Assembly (NCBI RefSeq): GCF_030272615.1
Contig: NC_081414.1
Span: 234,893,233 to 234,957,232 of the forward strand
Direction of reading: 5' to 3'
Source: Cryptomeria japonica
Lineage: Eukaryota; Streptophyta; Pinopsida; Cupressales; Cupressaceae
Length of the DNA stretch: 64,000 bases
Translations under genes and position numbers: made by a program
The notes under the pieces: generated by a model
Told to the model about the DNA's origin: nothing
Seen by the model: only the letters and a program-made list of their open reading frames with translations
Databases searched by the model: none
Part shown: one piece after another, positions 35,870-47,986 of the stretch
Position numbering within the stretch: position 1 is the stretch's first letter
How the letters are laid out: every line of letters starts with the position of its first letter

Positions 35870-37350
35870 TAGATACTGAGAGGGGGGGTTGAATCAGTAT
35901 GGACAAAAACTTCTTCAGCAACTTAAACTGTAAAGACTACACTAACTGGTAAATAGTATCACCGATCTAAATCAAGGCACTACCGGTAAAATATAGTATG
36001 ACTATAACAGACATAAACCGGTAACATTTAGATCATCTCAAAACCTAATAACTCATCTCAACTTCACCCATATGCTTAAGCAAGTAATACATCAAAAATA
36101 CAATGACCATTGGATCAACTTACATTACCGCTTAACTGGAAAACACTAAAACATCACATGAAAAAAGCATCACACATAACACAGTCATTTTTCACGTGGA
36201 AAATCAACTGGGAAAAACCATGGTGGGGATTAATACCCACAAGATGTTCTTGAACTCTTCTGAAGTTAGCTCTATTAGGAGCCTAGTCCGGTTAAAGACT
36301 TTATACCAGGTTCTGCTAGGAACCGATCCTGTTAGGGATCACCCGGTTAAGGGATGGCTAAATACCCAGTTAGAGGTTAAAACCCTGTTAAAGGTTACCT
36401 TGTTAGAGGATTTAAAGAACTCAATAGTTTTGAGTCACCCTGTTAAAGGATTTACAAAAAGCCTGTTAAAGCTACCCGGTAAAGGGATTTTCCAACTGCT
36501 GAAATGGTTAGAAGTCATCAGGTAATACACTGATCTGATAACAACCCTCAATGCCAATGCAGATCCACTTTAGTTCCTTTACTTCTACAATCACACTCTG
36601 CACCTGTCTCTACTCACTTCTTTGGTCTAGCAAGAATCAAGTATCTCTTCACTCTGATACACACACAACATTTGCCAACAACTTCAAATGAAAAACATGA
36701 TCGACCTTATAGGTAGAAGATAGGTCGGTGGCATAAACCCTAAACCCTAAACATCTAAGTTAACAATACAGTCAGTCCAATCCTGACTGTTAACCACATT
36801 ACATAGGGTAAAACAATCTTGAACAAATCTCAAGACGTTCTGCATCGTCCGTTCTTCATCGCTTCTGGAAGCTAATAACCCATCACGCGCTCTCCACTGT
36901 TTACTGAGATTTCGCACATTCCTGAGGTAGATAGAATCAATCTTCTTCATGCAAGATCCTCAAGGAGATTCTTCACACGCACAAGGCTGACATGACAATA
37001 TGATCTAATTTGCATTTCAATGCTAACTCATCACAGAATGTCATCGGTCGAATCACACAGACTTGGAATGCATCAATCAGAAACCCTAAAGCTGAGACTA
37101 CCAACCGGTAGTCATATCAAATGAAACCTCGATACAAACTTTGCATATACTTGTTCACATTCAACCATACTGCTTCACTTTCTGTATATACCAGTTCATA
37201 CCATCATACCGGTTTACACTTCAACATATTGCTTCACTTATATCATCATACCGGTTCACTTGCTAGTTTGCTTACTTCAATATACCGGTTCACACTTCAA
37301 CATATTGACATCAATGACAATATGCATTATCATCATGTCATCAAACTCTG
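35870..37350 (-). repeat. Possible second, related LTR within the copia 3' region
   Basis: The left part (GAGAGGGGGGGTTGAATCAG, then repeated ACCGGTA phrases and GTGGAAAATCAACTGGGAAAA) parallels the plan of the copia LTR (G run, ACCGG phrases, GTGGAAAAACTGGTAAAGG). The right part ends in ATTGACATCAATGACAATATG and CTCTGCACA, like the GGCATCAATGACAAAACATC and GGCCAACA end of the copia LTR. I found no target duplication, so a nested solo LTR of a related family is inference. The plus frame 36196-36525 inside it is not a gene. Confidence 0.4.
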
Positions 37351-37399
37351 CACATATGCTAGCATAGTGTCGGAATGAATAGTATCTCTAATATTGCAT

Positions 37400-37800
37400 A
37401 TTGGACTGATGCCAATACGCATCAATCAAGTCTCTACAGGAGGGGCAGAAACTCTCAATCTGTCTCTCAGGTACTGAAATTATTCCTTGGGCAAATGTTT
37501 AGTGAAAATATTTGCAATCTACTCTTTAGTGTTCACATAAACCAGTCTAACTTTATTTGCTTCCACCTTTTCCTTCAAAAAGCTATACTTGATAGATATG
37601 TGCTTTGTCTTAGAATGAAATACCCGATTCTTTGATATATCAATAGCAGCAGAGTTATCACAGTGAATAACTACCGGTGCATCACAATCTATCTTTATAT
37701 CCTTCAACATTTGCTTCATCCATAAAACATGTGTACAATTAGTAGCAACAACAACATACTCAGCTTCAGCAGTAGATAAAGAAGTACATGATTATTTCTT
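37400..37800 (-). pseudogene. Copia RNase H, C-terminal part
   Basis: After a stop at the end of the preceding block (KLVSWINKK, stop), the same protein continues with CTSLSTAEAEYVVVATNC and then IHCDNSAAIDISKNRVFHSK and HISIKYSFLKEK, conserved in copia RNase H. The lone stop is TAA. A second stop follows YVNTKE, then IANIFTKHLPKE, the conserved tail of the polyprotein. RNase H degrades the RNA strand during reverse transcription. Confidence 0.85.
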
Positions 37801-38382
37801 ATTGATCCATGAAACCAACTTCTTTCCAAGAAAGAAAGTTCCAGCGGAAGTACTTTTTTGATCATCAACATCTCCAACCCAATCAGCATCTGTATATGCA
37901 CATAAAGTAAATTTATCATCCTTAGGGTACCACAAACCATATTCTGATGTACCTTGCAAGTATCTAAAAATTCTTTTCACTGCAATCTCATGATTTTCTC
38001 TAGGATCACTCTGAAATCTTGAAACAATACAAACAACATTCATAATGTCAGGCCTAGTCTGAGTTAAATAAAGCAGACTTCCAATCATAGATTTGTATCT
38101 TGTAGGATTTATCAGTGCAGAAACATCTTTTCTTGTCAATTTCTCACTTGCAACCATAGGAATACTTACCAGTTTAGAATCTCCCATACCAAATTTCTTC
38201 AACAATTCCTTGGCATATTTAGTTTGATAGATGAAAATACCTTTGTTAGTCTGAGCAATTTGCAAACCTAAGAAAAATTTCATCTCTCCAATCATAGACA
38301 TCTCAAATTCTTTCTCCATATTCTTAGAAAATTCTATGCATAACTTCACCTCCAAAAATAATGTCATCAACAAATACTTCAA
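37792..38382 (-). pseudogene. Copia reverse transcriptase C-terminus and RNase H N-terminus
   Basis: A 196-codon block that overlaps the previous block in another frame, showing a frameshift near 38350. It has the thumb and connection motifs GEMKFFLGLQIAQ, GSLLYLTQTRPDI and RIFRYLQGTSEYGL, and then the first RNase H strand YTDADWVGDVDDQKSTSAG with its catalytic Asp. It ends in an in-frame stop after SWINKK. Confidence 0.9.
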
Positions 38383-38917
38383 TAATCAATATATCATCAT
38401 CAGTGATCTTATAATATAAATTATTGTCAGCACTACCCTTAGTAAAACCAATTTTCAAAAGATATTTATCCAACCTTGCATACCAAGCTCTAGGTGCTTG
38501 TTTCAATCCATATAAAGCTTTCCCTAACCTGCAAACCATGTTTGTATCATCTGATAGTGAAAAACTATCAGGTTGCTCAATATAAACTTCCTCATTAAGA
38601 TCCCCATTCAAAAATCCACATTTAACATCCATCTGATAAACCTTGTAGTTTTTATAAGCAGCATAGGCAAGAAATAATCTTATAGCTTCAATCCTAGCTA
38701 CAGGTGCAAAAGTCTCTCCATAATAAATTCCTTCCTTCTGAAAATATCCTTTACAAACCAATCTAGCCTTATTTCTTATTTCTTGACCATCCTCATTCAA
38801 TTTATTCCTAAAAAACCATTTAGTTCCAAGAACATTCTTTGTTATAGGTCGGGGAACCAAAGTCCATGTGTTATTTTTCTTAGTCTGATCTAATTCTTCT
38901 TCATATATTTCAACCAA
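38324..38917 (-). pseudogene. Copia reverse transcriptase, fingers and palm
   Basis: A 197-codon block with [65 protein letters not shown] (palm Asp present), [13 protein letters not shown] and FVDDIIFGG. The catalytic box is FVDD where copia elements usually have YVDD. The frame is lost just after this box. The reading continues upstream across a stop into the hinge region (38918-39153). Confidence 0.92.
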
Positions 38918-39153
38918 TATTCATCTTTACATGCCTCAATTACTGATACCGGTTCAACTTGTGAAATTAAATATACCTCATTAGTTGTTAGTCTTCTTCT
39001 TGTCATCACTCCATTGCTTTTATCCCCAATGATCTGATCTTCTGGATGATTCAATCTCACATACCTAGGAGTCTTCTGACTCTCTGTTCCTCTTCCCCGA
39101 TCTTCAGTTACTGTAGAATTCTCTGATACTGTCCGGGTAACTGGTTCAACACT

Positions 39154-40146
39154 CTATTTTGATAAAGGTGCTACCAGTTCAGATATAATCATTTCCACTG
39201 CTGATTCCTTCTCATAAACTCTGATTTGACTTATGTTCACCTCGTCAACTTTGACATTAGCACTCTCCACAATTCTCTGCAATCTCTTGTTATAACATCT
39301 ATATGCTTTGCTTTCATTAGAATAACCAAGAAATATGTCTTCATCACATCTAGGATCAAATTTGCCAATGATATCATCTCTCTTGATATAACATTTACTA
39401 CCAAATATTCTGAAATACTTAACTGTAGGTGTATTTCCAAACCATAATTCATAAGGTGTCTTACTAGTTTCTCCTTTGATATGTACTTTGTTGAATGTAT
39501 AAACCGTTGTGCTCGTTGATTCTCTCCAGTAGATATGAGGTAGACTACCTTCCTTCATCATTGTTCTAGCAACATCCAAGATAGTTATGTTCTTCCTTTC
39601 CACAACTCTATTCTGTTGAGGTGTCTGGGGAGCAAAAAATTGTCTTCTTATACCATGATTCCCACAAAAGTTATTAAACTCACCGGATGTGAATTCTCCA
39701 CCATGATTTGACCTCAAACATTTAATCTTCAATCTTGTCTTAGTTTCCACTTTAGCCTTAAATATTTTAAAATTTTCAAATGCTTCAGATTTTTCTTTTA
39801 GAAAAGAAACCCACATCATTCTAGAATAATCATCAATGATTAGCATGAAATATCTATCACCTTGAAAACTTTTAACTCTAGCAGGCCCACACAAATCAGT
39901 ATGAATAAGATCAAGAACATCATTTAATTTATCTTGTATACTCCTAAAAGAGGTTCTAACTTGTTTACCCATTTGACATTCTTTACATACTGGATTATAG
40001 GGCTTTATAATCTTAGGTGTATCCCTAACTGCCTTAGTTGAACTGATCTTAACAATGCAATCAAAATTCACATGACACAGTTTTTTATGCCATAGACAAC
40101 TCTCATCAATCTGTGTAATCAAACATGTCTTCTCACCAGAGTTCAA
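39154..40146 (-). pseudogene. Copia integrase
   Basis: A 330-codon block: an N-terminal zinc-binding part (HKKLCHVNFDCIVKIS and CKECQMGKQ), then the catalytic core. LIHTDLCGPARVKSFQGDRY carries the first Asp. The second conserved Asp lies in a box that here reads RSNHGGEFTSGEF, so that acidic residue is lost. PQQNRVVERKN carries the Glu. Downstream are TPYELWFGNTPTVKYFRIFG and FLGYSNESKAYRCYN. Integrase joins the cDNA into the host genome; the missing Asp implies an inactive enzyme. Confidence 0.93.
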
Positions 40147-40167
40147 ATGAAATATATTACGTTTTGT

Positions 40168-41133
40168 TTATGTACCAATTGCAATCTCCAAACTAGATCT
40201 GTTAATGATTTTGCATTTTCCATCCTTGAACTGTAATTGAAATCCCTTATCCACCAATTTTCCTACACTTTTTAGATTATGCCTTTTTCCTTCAACATAA
40301 TAAACATTGTCAGTATTGTTCTTACCATCCAATGATATAGTTCCTTTTCCTTTGATCATACATGCTTTGTCATCTCCAAATCTAACTAGACCACCATCAA
40401 ATTCTTGCAAAGACATAAACTTCCCTTTGTCTCCAGTCATATGATGTGAACAACCACTGTCAATTACCCATTCATCCTTGTCTTCAATTTTAGCATCAAG
40501 TGCCTTCTCTTCGGGTACATTCTCTTCCAGTGCCGGATCATCTTCCTTGATAGCCAGGAACACCCATTCCTTCCCATTGTCGGAACCACTAGCAGAGTCT
40601 TCTGTCGGTTCATCATCAGAATCAGTAATGCCTTCCTCATTTGCTATGTAGCATGATTTGTCTCTATTTTTCCTATACTTATACTTTTTCTGATATCTAG
40701 GGTTAGGATTAAATGATCTTATAACTCTTTCTTCAAATCTTGAATTCCTCTCAGGACATCTAGATGCAAAATGACCAATCTTATTACATGCAAAACATTT
40801 AAAATGTGTTTTCCCTTCATACTTACTTCCTACCGGTCCTTTAGGTACTTTTCTAGCAAATAGTGCTTCAAGTTGCTCATACTCATCATCTTCTGTCTTC
40901 ATATCTTCCAATTCCTTTGCATATAAATCTTTCCAATCTTGCTTACTGGTTGCAGATGTAGATGCATGAAAAGAAGGTTCGGTCTTCACAACTCCAGAAG
41001 GTCCAAATTCTTCAAGCTCAAAAGCAGATAGTTTCCCAACCAAGGTATCTTTGTTGACAGGTGTATTAGCCATTATTCTCAACTCATTAATTGTAGTAGG
41101 CTTTATTTTGTAACCTATTGGTAGGGCTCTCAA
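40168..41133 (-). pseudogene. Copia gag C-terminus, zinc knuckle and protease
   Basis: A 321-codon block. The gag tail has ELRIMANTPVNKDTLVGKL, a CCHC zinc knuckle CFACNKIGHFASRCPER (near 40780) that binds RNA, an acidic linker, and the protease active site WVIDSGCSHHMTGDKGKF (near 40450). It ends in a stop after IAIGT and the integrase frame starts seven codons later, so one stop separates protease and integrase. Confidence 0.92.
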
Positions 41134-41201
41134 AACTTTAGAAACAATTTCATCTTCACTCAGAGTTCCACCACAACATTATATTCCCATAACAATCTCA
41201 T

Positions 41202-41636
41202 TTACCCTTTCCATGAATGCGGTAATCCTTTCATCTTCAGATTTCCATATCTCACCCGGTAACCATCAAGTTTAGCAATCTTCAATGTAGGGTCACCTTC
41301 ATTAAGAGTCTCCAACTTATCCCATATAGCCTTTCCAAATGATTTGTTAGTTAATCCCATTATTTGTTGATCAAAAAGTGCACACAATAGGGCTCCTCTT
41401 GCTCTACAATCATTCTCAATATCCTTATCCAAGTTTGTCGGAGGAGGATTTTCAAATGCCTGATTATAAGGTGTGACACCATTATATGTGATCTCACAAA
41501 TCTCCTTGCCAAGACATCTTAGATGAGTCTCCATCTGAATCTTCCATACTGTGTAATTTGTTCCATCAAGCCTAGGAATATCTCTACTAAAGATAGCTCC
41601 AGAAGAACTGGATGAACTTGAACTATTAGTCACCAT
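41202..41636 (-). pseudogene. Copia gag N-terminus
   Basis: Begins MVTNSSSSSSSSGAIFSRD, then PRLDGTNYTVWKIQMETHL, the usual opening of copia gag, RALLCALFDQQI-like helices and IWDKLETLNEGD. A frameshift near 41205 interrupts it before the block starting at 41133. The start ATG lies about 45 bases inside the primer site, as expected. Confidence 0.9.
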
Positions 41637-41680
41637 AGGATCTTCCTCAAGTGGTTAAGCTTTCTATAGAGAGGACCAAA

Positions 41681-41692
41681 TATCTGATACCA
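41681..41692 (-). other. Copia primer binding site
   Basis: The minus strand reads TGGTATCAGATA two bases after the LTR end, matching the initiator tRNA-Met primer site at its first ten bases. Confidence 0.88.
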
Positions 41693-41694
41693 AT

Positions 41695-42917
41695 TTTTAG
41701 ACAGTTCAAATAACTCGAAGACAACTAAGAGGGGGGGGCATGAATCAATTGTCACAGATTACCGAAACCATTAGCAATTAAAACTTTAATACTGGAACCC
41801 AAAACATTAATATCAGAATATTAGTTAAACCAATTAAGCATAAACAATAATCACAGAATAAATACCATCCACATGACACCAAGATTTATACGTGGAAAAC
41901 CCAGTAAAGGGAAAAACCACGGTGGGAAGCTTGCCCACAGTCAGATAATACTTCTGTAGTAAGTATTTGAATTAAAATGGAGGGGTCTGCACTTGCAGGA
42001 AGGCCAACATCCTAGAGTGCACTGCTCATCACAAAATTAGACTCACTGACTACATAGAAATCCAAAATACAATCTAGAGAAGTGTTGAACTGCAAAAGAT
42101 AGCATCTCCTATGCCTAAGTACAGTTTTGGTTAAGCTCAATACCAGAGGACTAAATCCTCTTACATAAACCCAATTCAATCTCCAATGATCGACCAAATC
42201 CTCTGCCTAAATGATATTACATTATTTGCATATTACATATCCATTTCCCATTCCTATGATCTCTACCATATGATCTACAATGAGATCTTACATCTATATA
42301 TACAAACCCTCGACCATAAACAATTAGGTCTGCCACCAGAAAATAAACCAATTACATAATTATAAACCATGTCGACCTTAGACCAAACAAATAATATCCA
42401 ACACATAAGACATCTCGGAAACACATCGAAAGGTCCAATCCACATGTTACATTAAAGTCGGTCCATAACCTAGATCAACCGGGACCCAGTATAGGTCCAC
42501 ACGCTATAGAAATGATCTCCATCCACCAAGTCTCAAAAATGATCACCATCAGCATCTAGAAACTCTACCAGAAGCTACACCAACACCACTTATACAATTC
42601 ATCAAAGATCTTCATCAAAAGCTCTGTCGGTGAAACCCTCACTGGAACCAAAAACCAAGCTTCTAAGCAAACAGGATAGCATCGGATTACCAGACCAAAA
42701 CCAGCTTACTGAATATGATCATGAAGTATCATGAACAAGCCAATTCTATGACCAAATTATATCGGAGCCTACCAGATCATGCCGGATCCAAATTAACCAG
42801 AAATCACTTAACCTACCAGGACCGGAAGGGTGCCGGTAAAGCATCCAAACAGCTAGTGTTGGCATCAATGACAAAACATCAATGCAACACATAATCAATT
42901 CCATCAAATGGCCAACA
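41695..42917 (-). repeat. Copia 5' LTR
   Basis: Partner of 34275-35496. The last bases on the minus strand read GTCTAAAA instead of GTCTAACA, so the canonical CA end has mutated. Confidence 0.93.
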
Positions 42918-44375
42918 CAAAATGGCCCTCAAAATGCATATAGAAGGTCCGAGACATCCAATTATTGACAAGGGCATCAAATATAACAATTACATAATCT
43001 CTGCAAAAAGTTGCAGTAAGAAGATCTTCTCCCACAGAGCCAAAACTGAGGTTTAGGAAGCCAAACTAATCAAGAGAGTATAAACAAGTTTCATACACCC
43101 AAAGGAGACTCAATAAAGCTAGATAGGAATAAATTGCAGCCAATTCAAGTGGTTGTATGTGTCATGCATATTCACAGTGCAATCACAGAGAACACTCGGT
43201 TGCACAATAGGAATAAGACACCAAAACAAGCTCAACCCAAGGAAGATTTTGAAATCTACTCAAGAGAATAACCAAATGCAATTTCAATCATGATCCAACA
43301 CTTTATCAGAAGCCAAAAGAAAGATCAAACATAGAGAATACACAATGAGCTCCCGACAATGCAATTTCCAGAAAATAGTATCACTGAAATTCAGATTTTC
43401 CCCAAAACAAAACACTACCAAATAACAATTAAACTATTGCAATTCATGAAACCATTTCCCCTAGACAATCTTTTCCAAATAATTCATACAATATTTATGA
43501 AATCAAAATGCAGAGTTCTGGAAAACAAAACCAACCTGGAAAAAGATGAAGCAAGGAGAAAACTAGAAGCAGAATCCAAATCCAACGAAAACCTTCAATG
43601 AAATTGATTCCAAAGACAATGCAAAATCTCTCGAAATCCAAATCTTCAATCTCATGAATTTTTCCCCAACCCCCGTGAATGCACAGGAAGCCGAGTAAAT
43701 ACACAAATTAAAAACAAAAAACCATATTGCAAGCCGACCAAAGAAAATAATCTAAAAACTATATTATTTACCTATCTTGTATAGTTTTGAGGCATATATT
43801 ATTCCTCATTATAGTTTACCTACCAATTAAAATTCCACCAATCATATGTAAGGGTAGGTAAACATATTCATTCTGCTATTGCCAACAATATCAATGTATA
43901 ATAATACATTAAATAATGATTCATAACTTAATATAATCAATTAATAAATTAAAAGCATAAAGCCTTAGAAATAGGAACCCAATTAAAAATATAAAATCAA
44001 ATCACCAATAAATTCATAAAGTCAACAAATCAAAAATTAATAATAATTAATAATTAAATAAAGCTCAACAACAATACATAAATAAATATAAATAGATTGC
44101 TCATGAATAAATGAAAATAATTAATATTATAAAATAATTGATAATTCTCAAATAAATAAATAGATAAATAAATAGTGATTCCATAATGGATAAACCATCA
44201 AATGATAAATAAACCGGTCATTAAAATAATTAAATCTCACCAATCATAAATAATCATCAATAAATAGATATTTGATGATTAGAAATACACCATGATTAAA
44301 TAAATCCTAATTGGTTAAATAAAATCTCACGATAAAATCATCATCCAAAAATAGTCAAATAAATATCCACTTCCT
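42918..44375. other. Middle segment of the split LTR-type insertion
   Basis: The sequence continues from 34274 after removal of the copia element and one CAAAA duplication. It is AT-rich and non-coding with many AATAAATA-type runs towards the LINE. Confidence 0.55.
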
Positions 44376-46865
44376 TGTTCTTATCTTGGTATACCTTTTT
44401 TCATTAAGAAGGATAGAGTTGAGTTTTGGGATAAGATCATTTCAGTTATCTCTAGAAGGATCCTATCCTGGAATCATAGATGGTTATCTTTGGCTGGTAA
44501 GATTGTTCTTATTAAGTCTGTCCTAAATGTTGTTCCTATTTATCTCATGTCTATTTTGCAGTCTCCGAAAGCGGTTCTTGTTAGTTTGCAAGATACTCTT
44601 AGGTCCTTCCTTGGGAGTAATAATAAAGAACATAAGAAGAAACTCCCTCTGGTAGCATGGGATAAAGTTTGTTTGCCTAAAAACCTTGGGGGCATAGGCA
44701 TTAGGAGTCTGGAAAGTCATAATTTAGCCTTAGGTGCTAAGTTGGTTTGGAAATTGTATGAGAGACCATTCTCCTTTTGGGCACAAATTATGTTTGCTAA
44801 ATATTTAAATAATGGACCAAGAGAGTATGTTTTTCAAGTTTCTAATTTACCGTCTGGTTCAGCTATTTGAAATTTTCTATGTAAATGTAAATCAGTGATT
44901 TTGCCTCATCTCTCATGGATTGTTCATAATGGTAGAAAGATCAGGTTTTGGGAGGAAGTTTGGAATGGACATCCCCCTTTGGTGAACTTGAGGGATTGGT
45001 CTCCTTTAATTTCCACTCTTTCTTCCCTTTGGGGTGTCTTTGTGGCTGATTATTTTGAAATTGAGTATAGTGGGAATCTTAAGGTGGCAAAATGGAAATC
45101 AATTGAGTTTTTAGATATTGATCAAAATGTGAAATTGGAATATGAAAATATGTTGGGGGAGAGAGTAATAATTCTTTCTGATGCCGACGATGAGCTTATC
45201 TGGACAAGGAATATCTCTGGTAAGTACACAGTTAAGGATGGCTATAATTCTCTCTTGGTTGCTAAAGATTTATCTACTTGGCCATACAAGTTGTTTTGGC
45301 ATATGGCTTGCCTCCCAAAGGCTAGTGCTTTTGCTTGGTTAGCAGTGCAGGACAGGGTCCTTACAGGAATGAGGTTGGACAGGTTGGGTATTACTGCAGT
45401 ATTTTCTTGTATCTTTTGTAATAAAAATTTAGAATCCTCTGCACACTTGTTTCTTCACTGTGATTTTGCCTATGCTTGCTGGCAGTGGTTGTTTGAAAAG
45501 ATTAATCTATCATTTGTTATTGGTAAGGATCTCCTTTCCCACTTTAGATCCTGGCCTCTCCTATTTGCCTCATCTTTCTATACATGTCTTTGGATTATTT
45601 CTCCATCTATTGTGATTTGGAATATTTGGTTAGACCGTAATAATAGGATTTTTAAACAAACAAGTTCTTCATTAGCTGAGGTTTTATTGAGGATTGAATC
45701 TTCCATCTCTGAAGTTTCTTTGACTTTTATCTATAAGAATTTGGAAACCCTTACCTCTTTTTCTCATTGGGATGGTAGGGTAACTCGAGTTTGGAGAATG
45801 TTATCAGTCTTACCTTCTCATGGATCTATTTTAAATAAGACTAATGCTATAAGTAAAAGAAATTTTGCTTGCTGGAAACCTCCTCCGCAAGGGCACTTTA
45901 AATTGAATTTTGATGGTGATTCTCATGGGAACCCTGGCCTGGCAGGGGCAGGTATGGTAATTTATGATCATAAGGTAAGATTTGTTCAGGCTCGTTGTCA
46001 TGCGATTGGTTTCAAGTCTAACAATTGTGCAGAATTCTTTGCTTTGTCCTTTGGTTTGGATATGGCTATATCTTTGGGAATTAAGGACTTGATAATTGAG
46101 GGTGATTCTATGGTTATTATTCAAAGTGTCATGAAAAAGAAGTCGAATTGTTGGCAATTACAATATATACTTGATCATATTTTTTAAAAATTAGATTTTT
46201 TTTATTCCTTTTTTATTTCCCACTGTTATAGGGAAGTGAATAAGATTGTAGATTTCTTGGCTAACTTATCCATTGACAGTGAAGCTAATATGCTGGAGGT
46301 AAGTGTGGATGAGATCCCTTCCTCGATTTTGGAATATTTGAAGTAAAGAAGGGCATAGTTGTATTCTTCATCAACCTCCTTATTTGGTGTGGCTTTTCTT
46401 TGGTGTGGGTTCTGCTATGCTTTGTCACAATGTTTATTTTGACAGGGTCTCTGATTATGGTTTCATTTTTGCTATGTGGTATCATTATAACCAGTGGTTT
46501 GGAGAATTGTGTTTCATAGACAGGGGTGGTTCAGACTAATGTTTTTTGGCAGCAATGGATATGCATCCTTCAATGTTCATACTTTAATCTTCCTTTTATA
46601 TGCTTCTGTTGACAACTTCCTTTATATCTAATGTGGCTTATGTAATTGGGATGGTTTTTTTGAAGTACTATGCCAATGGGCATTTGGTATTGGGTAGAAT
46701 AGGCTTGTGTTACTTAAGCAATACTAAAGGGTTTTCTTACTGGTTCTTTCCCTTCAATGCTTTTTGAACCAGACACTGTAAAAAACTTTTAAAATTTAAT
46801 ATATTTCAGTGGTTCTATCCACTTTTATCAAAAAATAATAATGATAATAATAATAATTAGACAAT
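44376..46865 (+). mobile_element. 5'-truncated plant L1-type LINE
   Basis: Starts abruptly inside the reverse-transcriptase C-terminal region and ends in a 3' untranslated part and a tail ATCAAAAAATAATAATG with further ATA units, as expected of target-primed reverse transcription that stopped early. Only two in-frame stops occur over 655 codons, so it is younger than the copia element's coding part. I found no convincing target duplication. Confidence 0.85.
44382..46346 (+). pseudogene. LINE ORF2 C-terminus: zinc region and RNase H
   Basis: A single frame runs from YLGIPFF at 44382 to the TAA at 46344-46346, with in-frame stops at about 44868 (TGA after PSGSAI) and 46185 (TAA after DHIF). 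In order: the end of the reverse transcriptase (SLAGKIVLIKSVLNVVPIYL); the connection (WDKVCLPKNLGGIGIRSL); the zinc-binding domain CIFCNKNLESSAHLFLHCDFA; IVIWNIWLDRNNRIF; then an RNase H domain with NFDGDSHGNPGLAGAGMVI, NNCAEFFALSFGL, IIEGDSMVIIQSV and, after the second stop, NKIVDFLANLS. The four acidic RNase H positions (Asp, Glu, Asp, Asp) are all present. ORF2 of plant L1 elements with this RNase H copies element RNA at the target site. Confidence 0.92.
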
Positions 46866-47416
46866 AATCACATTACCCAAACAAATAAGCTCATAGACTC
46901 CAATTATCTAACGCCAAGGGGATGAACATAACACAAGACTCTAACCTCAACTTGCGGTGTGGTGCAATCGACAAGGTACACATCTTAGATCTAGAGTGTG
47001 TAAGGGAAACTATGTTATCTCTGACAACTTGCCTTTGGGATAAAGATGCACTCTGACCTGTGAAGCTAGGTGGAGTTGTTGTCTAGTACCTGCAACCTGC
47101 ATCAAAGACCAACGCAACATATATGGTACATATATAAACAAACAACTGATAGAGAATCGCGATGACATATCCCGCTCGCAATGAGTGATATGGCATCATC
47201 TCTACTCACGAAGATAGTCATGCAAAATGATATCGAACATCACGTAGAATCATCATCATGAAATAGGGTTAGTATCATCACAAGTCATATAATCCACATA
47301 AGTCCTAATATCGATGATACCATCTAAGATAGCAGAAGAGTCATAAATAACCATCATAAGTCTAAATAAGTCTACCTGAGCACAAATCAAAATGCAAGTC
47401 TAGGAGGGGCACTACA
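46866..47416. other. Right segment of the split LTR-type insertion
   Basis: Non-coding. It ends GGAGGGGCACTACA, followed by the GATAC duplication. It contains GTGTGGTGCAATCGACAAGG-like sequence and no gene. Confidence 0.6.
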
Positions 47417-47421
47417 GATAC

Positions 47422-47971
47422 TATTTTTAATCTTTCCACAAAATTTTTAAGGTTCTAAAATAATTTTGTAACTTAGCATATTGGACGAATTGAATCAAGG
47501 ATTATTTTGTAAGTCTCAAAATCTTAGTGAAATAGCCTAACTTTCACTTTGGCTTCTCACCAATAAAATAATTTCTTAGTAATGGGCAAAGCCTTGATCC
47601 CCCTATTATAAATTTTCAAAGCATGAACCCATGAAGCCTTTGTAAGTGAGAAGTCTTGAAAAAAAAATTAATATTTTTCAATATTTCAAGTTCTTAGACG
47701 TAATCAATCATTAAGCTCGTGTTTTCAATTTCTTTGAAAATTTTGTTGCAGCATTCTAAAACAATTCTTGCGCAATTGTCAATAGGAGTTTCAACAAAAT
47801 TGTTTGAGTTTTCAGAGGCAACTGGGCTTTGAACATTGATTTTTGATTCGTTCTATGAAACATCCATATTTGCAAGTGTTTGCTGAAAATTAAAAGTAGT
47901 AAAATTAAGGTTGGTATTTAGAAACAATGATGATAAAAAGTATTCATAATTTGTGATAAAATTAGAAAATA
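47422..47971. other. Older host sequence
   Basis: Continuation of the sequence that ended at 32800 on the other side of the insertion stack. No gene seen. Confidence 0.5.
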
Positions 47972-47986
47972 ACCATATTTAGTATT

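Larger units (their letters stand above)
34275..42917 (-). mobile_element. Ty1/copia retrotransposon, decayed
   Basis: Complete structure, 8643 bases, minus strand: 5' LTR 41695-42917, primer site, gag, protease, integrase, reverse transcriptase, RNase H, polypurine tract, 3' LTR 34275-35496. The target duplication CAAAA is perfect (34270-34274 and 42918-42922). The domain order, with integrase before reverse transcriptase, defines Ty1/copia. The coding part has several stops and shifts and the LTRs differ at many positions, so it is an old insertion. About 2 kb between RNase H and the 3' LTR is non-coding and seems to contain another LTR. Confidence 0.95.
32801..47416 (-). mobile_element. 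LTR-type insertion split by copia and LINE
   Basis: The plus strand starts TGTAATGCCC at 32801 and ends GGGGCACTACA at 47416, with the perfect duplication GATAC at 32796-32800 and 47417-47421. Read on the minus strand, the ends are TGTAGTGCCCC and GGGCATTACA, the same terminal pattern as the LARD-like element at 10269. With the copia element and the LINE removed, about 3.5 kb remains, with no coding motif, primer site or internal repeat seen. I therefore read it as a solo LTR of a long-LTR family, inserted 14 bases from the start of the solo LTR at 31745-32786. The remaining host segments are 32801-34274, 42918-44375 and 46866-47416. Confidence 0.7.

Noticed and set aside
36196-36525. 109-codon plus frame with VKGWLNTQ-like repeats
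   Set aside because: Follows short internal repeats (CCTGTTAAAGG phrases) of LTR-like sequence, opposite to the element's coding strand.
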